DNA of 41,004 nucleotides. Origin: Acetobacteraceae bacterium. Its GTDB lineage: Bacteria; Pseudomonadota; Alphaproteobacteria; Acetobacterales; Acetobacteraceae. Positions 1 to 6,868 of the stretch are shown one piece after another. A program made the position numbers and the translations under genes. The stretch covers positions 1 through 41,004 of the forward strand of contig PLXO01000124.1 in assembly GCA_003151425.1 (NCBI GenBank), in the 5' to 3' direction. Below the pieces are notes generated by a model. The model searched no databases, was not told the DNA's origin, and worked only from the letters and a program-made list of their open reading frames with translations. Within the stretch, counting starts at the first letter, position 1, and every line of letters starts with the position of its first letter.

Positions 1-51
1 CGGCGATTCGAGTCAGACTCTTAGAGACGCCGTCATATCGCTATGGTGTTT

Positions 52-642
52 TCATTTTGGGGCGCCTGTATATGGCGATGGAGCCAAAAAAAGTTGAGGC
101 CCGAACTGACTCTGTCTTGCCATGCATTCCAAGAATTGCTGTCTGGTTACACTGAATTGTCCAATACTCGCGTTATAACGTCCTGTGCTGAGAAATACCG
201 TCAGCAGAGACTTGTCTACCAAATCGGCCAGGGCGTTGTACACATCACTAATCGGAAGGACGGCTATATCCGTGGACTGGTGCATTGCTCCTCTGCGAGA
301 ATCTAAATCAGTCTTGTCTTCGGAGTGAGCTACGTCCAATTGTGCAATCATTCCACTATCCGCAAACACAATTGCATCGGGCGGATGTGAAGGGGTTTTT
401 ATAAAATACAATCCCAGCGATACATAGGCGGACGCTATTGGACTGAAAGCGAACCCGAACGTCTGCCGATTGAAGGCCAACGCCGGCAAGTGCTGAAGCA
501 TTACTTTTTCTGCCACACAGACATTTTTCGATAACGACGCGGTCCATCCATCGACTTCCGACCAACTCGCATTGTCGGGTTCAGCCCATACAGGCCGTGC
601 AAGCAGCAGCAGAGTCGTCATACTCAAAAGTATCCATCTCAC
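52..642 (-). CDS. Secreted protein of unknown function
   Basis: I do not recognise the family. The 196-residue product opens with a basic residue and a hydrophobic stretch (about residues 3-20) ending in VWA-EP, which looks like a Sec signal peptide, so the mature protein is probably periplasmic or secreted. The rest is soluble and has two well separated cysteines. The frame opens at a GTG at 642; an ATG at 621 is the alternative but would shorten the n-region of the signal. Codon use is noticeably less GC-rich than in most genes of the window, which may mean recent acquisition. No operon partner is visible. Function unknown. Confidence 0.6.
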   Translation of the reverse strand: MRWILLSMTTLLLLARPVWAEPDNASWSEVDGWTASLSKNVCVAEKVMLQHLPALAFNRQTFGFAFSPIASAYVSLGLYFIKTPSHPPDAIVFADSGMIAQLDVAHSEDKTDLDSRRGAMHQSTDIAVLPISDVYNALADLVDKSLLTVFLSTGRYNASIGQFSVTRQQFLECMARQSQFGPQLFLAPSPYTGAPK

Positions 643-795
643 TGCCGCAATTCCCCATGCTGTGCTTTTCGCGCGACCACAGTTACGTCGTAACCCGCTC
701 TGGTAGCCCCGGCCGAACTCACCACGAATCCCTATGATGCTTCACTCAATACAGTATCTGCCAAACTTACAGGCGGTGACAACCCTGATCGGGCT

Positions 796-829
796 GACCA
801 CCCTGACCATGCCTGTGGTCAGGGTGGTC
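796..829. repeat. Perfect 14-bp inverted repeat with 6-nt loop
   Basis: GACCACCCTGACCA is followed six bases later by its exact reverse complement. No T-run follows on either strand, so a classic intrinsic terminator is not supported. It lies in the 485-base stretch (643-1127) between the secreted protein and the toxin-antitoxin locus. Apart from this hairpin and a degraded antitoxin tail I see nothing gene-like there. Confidence 0.7.
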
Positions 830-961
830 GTCCATGCACGCCTGAAGGTGACCATCCGCACCGCTCAGAAATCCCCCTCGCTGACCGTCCGTGAAATCTG
901 GCTTTCGACCAGGGTTTCCACGGTCGGGCCGACCGCATCCAGAACCATCTGTTTTCGCTGA

Positions 962-1054
962 CAGCGACAACCAATGGCGGTCGCCCACTGTCGCGGCAGT
1001 ATCGATGCCGAGCACGAGCTGCCGGAACCTAATCCCCGCCATCGCCGTCACTGA
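962..1054 (+). pseudogene. Degraded antitoxin C-terminal tail
   Basis: The frame ending at the TGA at 1052 reads SIDAEHELPEPNPRHRRH, which matches the C-termini of the two antitoxin copies downstream (DSLDTDHELPLPPTRHSHC and DSIGTDHQLPVPYPRHPRR). The bases after the stop (TGATCCGCTGAC...) also match those after the other two stops. The N-terminal half is missing or unrecognisable. I read it as the remnant of a third, older copy in a tandem array. Confidence 0.55.
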
Positions 1055-1127
1055 TCCGCTGACGGCGTGCCGGTCACGCTGCCGGTCACGCTGGCAGTTA
1101 CCCGCGACCACGACTACATTGCGCGCC

Positions 1128-1337
1128 ATGGACACCACTCCGCTCCCCGCCGCCCGCCTCCAAACCGAGGCGGGCAGACGGCGCCGGCTCGCCCGGGAAG
1201 CCGAGATGATCGCCGAGGCCCGCGCATCGGCCGCCGCCGGGCGTGTGGTGTCATCGCAGGAGGTCGACGCCTGGATCGACAGCCTCGACACGGACCACGA
1301 GCTGCCGCTACCCCCTACCCGCCATTCCCATTGCTGA
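1128..1337 (+). CDS. Antitoxin-like protein, copy 1
   Basis: A 69-residue protein starting MDTTPLP. It has a strongly charged helical middle (RRRRLAREAEMIAEARA) followed by VSSQEVDAWIDSLDTDHELPLP. The E.V..WIDSL segment resembles the C-terminal toxin-binding part of ParD/RelB-like antitoxins encoded before ParE-type toxins. It is about 60 percent identical by eye to the second copy. No good Shine-Dalgarno sequence precedes the ATG. The copy is separated from the toxin by copy 2, so it may be redundant or may have diverged in partner choice. Family assignment rests on layout and residue pattern only. Confidence 0.6.
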   Translation: MDTTPLPAARLQTEAGRRRRLAREAEMIAEARASAAAGRVVSSQEVDAWIDSLDTDHELPLPPTRHSHC

Positions 1338-1383
1338 TCCGCCGGCCGCGCGCTTGTCACGCTGGCAGTTGCCCGCGGCCACG

Positions 1384-1623
1384 ATGATATTGCGCATCGT
1401 GGACACCGCCCCGCTCCCCGCCGACGACGCCCCCGCCGCGCGCCGCGAAACCGAGGCGGACAGGCAGCGCCGACTCGCCTGGGAAGCCGAGATGATCGCC
1501 GAGGCCCGCGCCGAACTAGACGCCGGCCTCTACGCCACCTCGGCCGAGGTCAAGGCCTGGATCGACAGCATCGGCACCGACCACCAGTTGCCAGTCCCCT
1601 ATCCCCGCCATCCCCGGCGCTGA
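1384..1623 (+). CDS. Antitoxin-like protein, copy 2, adjacent to toxin
   Basis: This 79-residue homologue of the preceding protein ends TSAEVKAWIDSIGTDHQLPVPYP. The first ATG is at 1384, but the GTG at 1399 aligns exactly with the ATG of copy 1 (VDTAPLP against MDTTPLP) and may be the true start. The arginine-rich helix and the WIDSI motif are typical of small ParD/RelB-type antitoxins. Its stop at 1621 is the only stop separating it from the toxin frame, which continues in the same register, so the two genes are very tightly coupled. It is the likely cognate antitoxin. Confidence 0.65.
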   Translation: MILRIVDTAPLPADDAPAARRETEADRQRRLAWEAEMIAEARAELDAGLYATSAEVKAWIDSIGTDHQLPVPYPRHPRR

Positions 1624-1635
1624 TCCGCTGGCCGC

Positions 1636-1947
1636 CTGTCGCGCGGGCTGATCTATGCGCCGCGAGCATTCGCCGACCTCGACGCGATCACGAACTGGCT
1701 GACCCAGCCAAGCGCGGGGCCGGCGGCCCAACGACGGATGACGGCGATCTGGACCGCGATCGAGCGCCTCTGCCTGCACTCTTGCCTCTATCCGGCCGGC
1801 CAACACCCGGGCGTGCGCGAACTGCCCTGCGCCGGCGGTTACCGAGCGCTCTACGAGGTCCGCCCCGACACCGGCCGCGACGAAACCGCCGGCGATGTGC
1901 GGGTGCTGCGGGTGTTCGGCCCCGGCCAGTCCCGCGACCGCCTCTGA
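1636..1947 (+). CDS. ParE/RelE-family toxin without an ATG start
   Basis: From a CTG at 1636 the frame gives about 103 residues: LSRGLIYAPRAFADLDAI...RRMTAIWTAIERL...GVRELPCAGGYRALYEV...DVRVLRVFGPGQSRDRL. The pattern LIY.P.A..DL..I near the start, R.LP..G.YR.LYEV in the middle and V.VLRV at the end is that of the ParE/RelE fold. No ATG or GTG lies upstream of the first conserved strand, and the first ATG (1738) would remove about a third of the fold. Either translation starts at CTG 1636 or 1648, coupled to the antitoxin stop at 1621-1623, or the gene has lost its start. All conserved blocks are otherwise intact. Confidence 0.65.
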   Translation: MSRGLIYAPRAFADLDAITNWLTQPSAGPAAQRRMTAIWTAIERLCLHSCLYPAGQHPGVRELPCAGGYRALYEVRPDTGRDETAGDVRVLRVFGPGQSRDRL

Positions 1948-2071
1948 CGCCGCGCTCGATCGGACTGCACACCGTCGCCGCCGTTCCTGCCCGCCCGGTG
2001 CTCCGGTCGTGTCCGACAGGCCGTCTGGGCGCCGCTCGTCGTAACGCCTGGCCGAGCGGCGGAGCGCGCCC

Positions 2072-2503
2072 CTACTCCAGCGCGGCATCCAGCGTGATGG
2101 TCGCGTTCAGCACCTTGGAGACCGGACAGTTCGCCTTCGCCCCCGCCGCCAGCTCCTGGAACTTCGCCGCATCGATCCCCGGCACCTTCGCCCGCAGCAC
2201 CAGATGCACCGCGGCGATCTTCCAGCCGCCTTCCACCTGCTCCATGGTCAGCGTCGCCTCGGTGTGCAGGCTCTCCGGCGGATGCCCGGCGCCGCTGAGC
2301 TGGAACGCGGTCGCCATGCTGAAGCAGCCCGCATGCGCGGCGGCGATCAATTCCTCGGGATTGGTGCCCTTGCCGTCGCCGAAGCGGGCGTTGAAGCCGT
2401 AAGGCGTGTCCTTCAGCGTGGCGCTCTGCGTGGTCAGGCTGCCGGCGCCGTCCTTGCCGCTGCCGTGCCAAGCGGCGCTGGCGTGGCGTTTGATGCTGGC
2501 CAT
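2072..2503 (-). CDS. osmC: OsmC-family peroxiredoxin
   Basis: The 143-residue protein matches OsmC: the early GSG...G...T segment, NPEELIAAAHAGCFSMA with the peroxidatic cysteine (Cys60), and KANCPVSKVL with the resolving cysteine (Cys126). OsmC proteins are cytoplasmic thiol peroxidases that reduce organic hydroperoxides, usually using lipoyl or dithiol donors. Length is normal for the family. The ATG is preceded by an AGGGAGG-type ribosome site. The gene points away from the RibD-like gene across a 162-base region that should hold both promoters. The assignment is firm; the physiological peroxide is not known. Confidence 0.93.
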   Translation of the reverse strand: MASIKRHASAAWHGSGKDGAGSLTTQSATLKDTPYGFNARFGDGKGTNPEELIAAAHAGCFSMATAFQLSGAGHPPESLHTEATLTMEQVEGGWKIAAVHLVLRAKVPGIDAAKFQELAAGAKANCPVSKVLNATITLDAALE

Positions 2504-2665
2504 GAGGTCCCTCCTTCAGCTGGCGCCCGTCATGTGGGGCTGGCCGCACCGCGGTGCCACCTCCCGCTCTCCGCCGGTTGCTCCCCGCCGGCCGATCCAG
2601 GTTGGGCGGCTCCCGGCTGGCCGCTCCCTTCCTGATTAGGCCGCTGGCATGATACTGGCGTCCGT

Positions 2666-3412
2666 ATGGATGGGCCCGACGCGCAGACGTGGCGCCGCCT
2701 GCTGCGCCGGTCGCCGGCGGACGCGGGCCTGTCGTCGCTGTACGGACCGCTGCTGACGAGCGAGCGCCCCGGGGAACGGCTGGTGCTGGGCCGCATTGCC
2801 CAATCGCTGGACGGACGCATCGCCACCACGACCGGGGCCTCGAGCTGGATCAGCGGGCCGGACGACATCGTCCACACCCATCGGCTGCGCGCGCTGTTCG
2901 ACGCGGTGGTGGTCGGCGCGGCAACGGTGCGGGCCGACAATCCGCGGCTGACCACGCGCGCGGTGGAGGGCGCCTCGCCGGTGCGCGTCGTGCTGGACCC
3001 GGACCGGCGGCTGGACGCGCGGTTCCAGATCTTCCAGGAGGGTCCGCAGACGCTGCTGCTGTGCGCCGAGGATGCGGCGGGGCCGGACCGGTTGGGCCAG
3101 GCCAGCGTCGTTCGGCTGCGGCGGGCCGGCAATGGGTTCTGCATCGAAGCCATGCTGGCGGCGCTGGCGGCACGCGGCCTGCACCGCGTGTTCGTGGAGG
3201 GCGGCGGCGTCACCGTCTCGCGCTTCCTCGCCGCCGGCGCGCTGGATCGGCTGCACGTTACCATCGCGCCGCTGCTGCTGGGCGGGGGCGTGCCGGCCTT
3301 CCACCTGCCGCCGGCCGCGTCGCTGGCCGAGGCGATGCGCTTCGAGTGGACCGTGCATCGGCTGGGCGCGGATCTGCTGCTCGACATTCCGCTGCGCCGC
3401 CCCCCGGCATGA
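2666..3412 (+). CDS. RibD C-terminal-type pterin/pyrimidine reductase
   Basis: The 248-residue protein has the RibD reductase (dihydrofolate-reductase-like) fold without the deaminase domain of true RibD. Visible motifs are RIAQSLDGRIA near residue 43, SWISGPDD, HRLRALFDAVVVGAATVRADNPRLTTR (a family hallmark that includes the NADPH-binding glycine region) and VFVEGGGVTVSRFL near residue 180. Such enzymes reduce a ribityl-aminopyrimidine or pterin-like substrate with NADPH. The first 40 residues are not conserved in RibD. It heads a same-strand group with a medium-chain dehydrogenase and a PTPS-like protein, which suggests a pathway starting from a GTP-derived pterin or pyrimidine. The exact substrate is unknown. 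Confidence 0.85.
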   Translation: MDGPDAQTWRRLLRRSPADAGLSSLYGPLLTSERPGERLVLGRIAQSLDGRIATTTGASSWISGPDDIVHTHRLRALFDAVVVGAATVRADNPRLTTRAVEGASPVRVVLDPDRRLDARFQIFQEGPQTLLLCAEDAAGPDRLGQASVVRLRRAGNGFCIEAMLAALAARGLHRVFVEGGGVTVSRFLAAGALDRLHVTIAPLLLGGGVPAFHLPPAASLAEAMRFEWTVHRLGADLLLDIPLRRPPA

Positions 3413-3506
3413 CGGCGCCTGCATGCCAGCGCCTGCATGCCAGCGCCGGTATGAAAGCGCCGGCATGACGGCCGCGGCATGACGGCCGCGGCATGACGGG
3501 GACGGT
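3408..3506. repeat. Short degenerate tandem repeats between two genes
   Basis: The spacer between the RibD-like and dehydrogenase genes is built of units such as GCATGACGGCCGCG (present twice in register, with a partial third) and GCATGCCAGCGCCT (twice). The period is about 14 bases. There is no other content, and the dehydrogenase ATG follows directly. Confidence 0.75.
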
Positions 3507-4475
3507 ATGACCATCGCCCGCGCATTCTGGTGCACGGAGCCGGGAAGCGGTGAGCTGCGCGAGGAGCGGCTGGCGGACCCGGGCCCCAAAATGCACCTGG
3601 TGCGGACGCTGGCGAGCGGCGTCTCGCGCGGCACCGAGGCGCTGGTGTTCGCCGGCCGCGTGCCGCCCAGCCAGTACCAGGCGATGCGTGCGCCGCTGAT
3701 GGGTGGCGATTTTCCGTTCCCGGTGAAATACGGCTACAGCGCGGTCGGTGTGATCGAGGGCGGGCTGACCGAGGGCGGGCAGCGCGTGTTCGTGCTGCAC
3801 CCGCACCAGGACCGGTTCATCGCTCCCGCCGCGATGTGCATCCCGGTCCCCGACAGCGTGCCCACGCCGCGCGCGGTTCTGGCCGCGAACATGGAGACCG
3901 CGGTGAACCTGCTGTGGGATGCCGCGCCGTTGCCTGGCGAGCGCATGCTGGTGGTCGGCGCCGGCGTCGTCGGCCTGTTGGCCGCGTCCCTGTTGGCGCG
4001 CATCCCTGGCGCGGTGGTGACGGTCGTGGACATCGATCCCACGCGCGCCACGCTGGCCCAGGCGTTCGGCTGCGGCTTTGCACTGCCGGACGCGGCGCCG
4101 GGGGAGCAGGAGCTGATCGTGCACAGCTCGGCCTCCGAGGCCGGTCTGCGCCTGTGCCTTTCCCGCGCTGCGTTCGAGGCCCGCATCATTGAGGCAAGCT
4201 GGTATGGCGACGCCGCCCCCGCGCTGCCGCTGGGCGAAGCGTTCCACGCGCGCCGGCTGCGCCTGGTCGCCAGTCAGGTCGGCGCCGTCGCCGCGCCGAT
4301 GCGTGGGCGTCGCAGCCACGCCGCGCGGCTGGCCATGGCGCTGGCGCTGCTGGCCGACGCGCGCTTCGATGCGTTACTGGAGGGACCGACGGCGTTTGCC
4401 GATTTGCCGGCGGCGATGCCGACGATCCTGCGCGCCGGTGGGCTGTGCCATGTCGTCAGTTATGGCGACTTCTGA
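3507..4475 (+). CDS. Medium-chain (zinc-type) dehydrogenase-like protein
   Basis: The 322-residue protein has the two-domain MDR/alcohol dehydrogenase fold. The N-terminal catalytic domain contains SGVSRGTEALVFAG and PVKYGYSAVGVIEGG, and the Rossmann domain contains VVGAGVVGLLAASL near residue 152 followed by an acidic VDID that favours NAD. The cysteine that normally opens the catalytic zinc site is serine in SGVSRGTE, and the four-cysteine structural zinc loop is absent, as in the BchC-like MDR branch. It follows the RibD-like gene on the same strand and precedes the PTPS-like gene, suggesting redox work on a shared small molecule. Substrate unknown. Confidence 0.8.
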   Translation: MTIARAFWCTEPGSGELREERLADPGPKMHLVRTLASGVSRGTEALVFAGRVPPSQYQAMRAPLMGGDFPFPVKYGYSAVGVIEGGLTEGGQRVFVLHPHQDRFIAPAAMCIPVPDSVPTPRAVLAANMETAVNLLWDAAPLPGERMLVVGAGVVGLLAASLLARIPGAVVTVVDIDPTRATLAQAFGCGFALPDAAPGEQELIVHSSASEAGLRLCLSRAAFEARIIEASWYGDAAPALPLGEAFHARRLRLVASQVGAVAAPMRGRRSHAARLAMALALLADARFDALLEGPTAFADLPAAMPTILRAGGLCHVVSYGDF

Positions 4476-4547
4476 CCTGTACACCGCTCCCGCGAAGGGC
4501 GGCCGAGACACGCAGTCGGTTGGTTGGGTCGACACCGTTTCTCTCCC

Positions 4548-4624
4548 GTCATGGCCGGGCTTGTCCCGGCCATCCCCTCAAGCACAGTGCCGCGATGGAC
4601 GGTCTGGACAAGACCGGCCATGAC
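4548..4624. repeat. REP-like inverted repeat pair (family A)
   Basis: Two 28-base arms (4548-4575 and 4597-4624) are reverse complements with four mismatches. The core is GTCATGGCCGGGCTTGTCC. Variants of this core, with ATGGCCGG and GGTCAAG or GCTTGTCC, recur at about 17931, 28512, 30220, 34052 and 40006. It follows the dehydrogenase gene, separating it from the cupin gene. Confidence 0.8.
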
Positions 4625-4734
4625 GTCGGGCGGGGCGACGCCAACCAAACTGGTCGCCATTGAGGGATGCACGCAGTTCCAGTCAACCGAACCCTGCGCT
4701 AAAACGCATGCGCAGCCAGAAAGGGAGTAGCCCA

Positions 4735-5112
4735 ATGCAATCCAACGCCCTGTACCAGCAACGTCAGATCATCGATACGCGCCGGACCGCTTTGCGTCCG
4801 GATGATCGCTACGGCGAGCCGACGCCCGGGCTTTCCTGGCTGCCGCTCGATTTTGACGAGACGCGGGGCGAAGGCCTCTATCTCGTTCGCTTTACCGCGG
4901 GGGCAAGTTCGTTGCCGCATGAGCATGTCTTCGGCGAAGCCTTCATCGTTCTCGAAGGCGTTCTGATCGACAGCGACGGACAGGAGCTGCGGGCCGGGGA
5001 ATTCGTGCGCTATGCGCCGGGAAGCCGGCATTTCTCGACCTCGCCCGAAGGCTGCCTGTTAGGGGTCTTCCTGCGTGGGCGGAACCGCAGGCTCGTTGAT
5101 GGCGAGCTCTAG
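4735..5112 (+). CDS. Cupin-domain protein
   Basis: The 125-residue protein is a single cupin barrel: GASSLPHEHVFGEAFIVLEGVLIDSDGQELRAGEFVRYAPGSRHFS (about residues 58-103) holds the two cupin motifs with metal ligands from HEH, a glutamate and the final histidine. The form resembles ChrR-type anti-sigma or oxidoreductase cupins, but there is no sigma-factor gene nearby. The ATG at 4735 is chosen because AAAGGGAG lies just before it; an upstream ATG lacks such a site. It sits between a repeat element and the PTPS-like gene and may be an insertion into that group or part of it. Role unknown. Confidence 0.75.
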   Translation: MQSNALYQQRQIIDTRRTALRPDDRYGEPTPGLSWLPLDFDETRGEGLYLVRFTAGASSLPHEHVFGEAFIVLEGVLIDSDGQELRAGEFVRYAPGSRHFSTSPEGCLLGVFLRGRNRRLVDGEL

Positions 5113-5221
5113 CGTTCGATGTTCAGAACGTATCAGCCGTGTCGGCTGTCGATGGCCGCCGCGGCTGCACGACGCTGAACGCCTGCCCATCCGGGTCGGT
5201 CAAATCGGGAGGATCGACTGA

Positions 5222-5620
5222 ATGTTCAGCCTGACGGTCTGCGATCACATCATGATCGCGCACAGCTTCCAGGGCGAGGAATTCGGCCCGGCGCAACGCC
5301 TGCACGGCGCGACCTTCGCCGTCGAGGCGGAGTTCCGCGCGCCGAAGCTCGATCCGCATCAGCTCCTGGTCGACATCGGCCTCGCGAAGACCGAGCTGCG
5401 CCGTGTGCTGGAGCCGTTGGACTATCGCAACCTCGACGATCTGCTGGCATTCGCCGGGGTCAACACGACCACGGAACAGGTGGCCTTCCACATCCACACG
5501 CGTCTCGCCGCCGCCTGCCGCGACGGGGCGCTGGGCGCCGGCGGTCGTGCCGTCACCGGACTGAAAATCCTGCTGCGCGAGAGCCCGAACGCCTGGGCGG
5601 CCTACGAGGCGCCGATCTGA
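5222..5620 (+). CDS. PTPS/QueD-family protein with altered active site
   Basis: The 132-residue protein aligns with 6-pyruvoyl-tetrahydropterin synthase and 6-carboxytetrahydropterin synthase (QueD): CDHIMIAHSF, RLHGATFAVEAEF, VDIGLAKTELRRVLEPLDYRNLDD and NTTTEQVAFHI correspond to the family blocks. The HGH zinc motif reads HGA, the catalytic LDH reads LDY, and no cysteine precedes the HG motif. The substrate-binding TTTE glutamate is kept. This argues against normal QueD chemistry and for a divergent reaction. A GGGAGG sequence lies about ten bases before the ATG. Together with the RibD-like and MDR genes it suggests an uncharacterised pterin-related pathway. Confidence 0.8.
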   Translation: MFSLTVCDHIMIAHSFQGEEFGPAQRLHGATFAVEAEFRAPKLDPHQLLVDIGLAKTELRRVLEPLDYRNLDDLLAFAGVNTTTEQVAFHIHTRLAAACRDGALGAGGRAVTGLKILLRESPNAWAAYEAPI

Positions 5621-5666
5621 TCTTCCAATAACCTTGTGTATGGTAGCAGGAGACGGTGATCGAACG

Positions 5667-5715
5667 CGAGCAGGCCAAGTCGGGCAGGCCAAAGAAGAGC
5701 AGGCCAAGGCGAGCG
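5667..5715. repeat. Three short direct repeats before the sialidase-like gene
   Basis: GAGCAGGCCAAG occurs at about 5668 and 5698 with a close variant (GGGCAGGCCAAAG) at 5682, giving a period near 15 bases. They lie between the PTPS-like gene and the next start codon, where leader or operator functions would be placed, but no function can be read from them. Confidence 0.6.
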
Positions 5716-5728
5716 GAAAGAAAATGAA

Positions 5729-6772
5729 ATGAATGTCATTTCGGAGCAGCGCCAAGAGCTGCTCCCCCACGCGCATGGCCGGTTCGACAACTGCCATGCC
5801 TCCACCCTGATCGCGTTGCCGTCCGGCGATCTGCTCGCGGCCTATTTCGCCGGCACGCGGGAGGGCGAGGGCGATACTGCGATTTTTCTGTCCCGCCAGC
5901 GCGGCGGCGTCTGGGGCGAGCCCGTCAGGGCGTTCGCGGAGCCTGGGCTGGCGCACTGGAACCCGGTGCTGCACGCGGACGGCGAGCGGATCACGCTGTT
6001 CTACAAGGTTGGGCCGACTGTGCATGACTGAATCACCCGCCGCGCGGTGTCCGCGGACGGCGGCGCCACCTGGAGTGCCCCGCTTCCTCTGGTGCCGGGC
6101 GATCGTTCTCCGCGCGGACCGGTCCGCAACAAGCTGCTCGTGCTGTCGACCGGCGCTTGGCTGGCGGGGGCCTCGATCGAGACGGCGCGGCTCTGGGATG
6201 CCTTCGTGGATTGCAGCGCCGACGGCGGCGTGACGTGGCGGCGCGTCGACGTTCCGCTCGAGCACCGTCCCGAGGCGCCGCCCGACCCCGCTGGGGTCTG
6301 GCACGGGCTGCGCGAGAATGCGCTGTGGGAAACCGATCTCGATCGTGTATTCCGGTGGGACGGCGTGATCCAGCCGACGCTGTGGGAATCGGTTCCAGGC
6401 GATGTCCACATGCTGCTGCGGAGCACGCGCGGCCGCGTCTACCGCAGCGATTCGCACGACGGCGGCGCGACCTGGTGCGCGGCCTACGCCACTTCGCTGC
6501 CCAACAACAACAGCGGTCTCGACCTTGTGCATCTCGGCGGCGGACATCTGGTGCTCGCCCACAACCCGGTCGAGGGCAACTGGACCCGCCGCACGCCGAT
6601 CTCGCTGACGGGCTCGACGGACAACGGCGAGACGTGGTCGCGCCTGCTGGATCTCGAGACCGATGAAGGCGAGTTCTCCTACCCGGCAATCATTGCCGCC
6701 GGCGGTCGTCTGCACGTCACCTACACATGGAACCGCAAGAACATCGTTTATCACAAACTGAGGCTTGCCTGA
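5729..6772 (+). pseudogene. Sialidase-like beta-propeller with one in-frame stop
   Basis: Read through one TGA, this frame gives a 347-codon BNR-repeat protein of the predicted neuraminidase type. N-terminal HASTLIALPSGDLLAAYFAG and GLAHWNPVLH are family-like, and Asp-boxes follow (SADGGATW, SADGGVTW, SHDGGATW, STDNGETW). The stop at 6029-6031 stands in YKVGPTVHD-stop-ITRRAVSADGG, where related proteins have Trp, so a single TGG to TGA change explains it. The reading frame on both sides is the same and otherwise undamaged. There is no clear signal peptide. It is either a very recent pseudogene, a sequence error or a readthrough site. A downstream product from ATG 6047 would lack the first blades. 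Confidence 0.8.
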
Positions 6773-6868
6773 ACTGTCCGACGTGGCCCGAGCAGCCAAG
6801 TGCGACATAGACATCAGCGTGCTACCGTCGCTCAACAAGTCTTCGAACAGTCCGATGGTGGAACCGAA

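Larger units (their letters stand above)
1088..1640 (+). repeat. Tandem duplication (period about 271 bp) of an antitoxin gene and its leader
   Basis: The segment starting ACGCTGGCAGTT at 1088 recurs at 1359, and the start codons lie exactly 271 bases apart (1128 and 1399). The second unit is 15 bases longer inside the coding part. Leader, coding sequence and the bases just after the stop are all included, so each copy may carry its own expression signals. Confidence 0.75.

Noticed and set aside
796-829. Intrinsic terminator
   Set aside because: The stem is perfect but no T-run follows on either strand. The same holds for the hairpin at 40006-40058.
5222-5620. True QueD (queuosine pathway) gene
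   Set aside because: The second His of HGH, the LDH histidine and the catalytic cysteine are missing, and no queC or queE gene is nearby.
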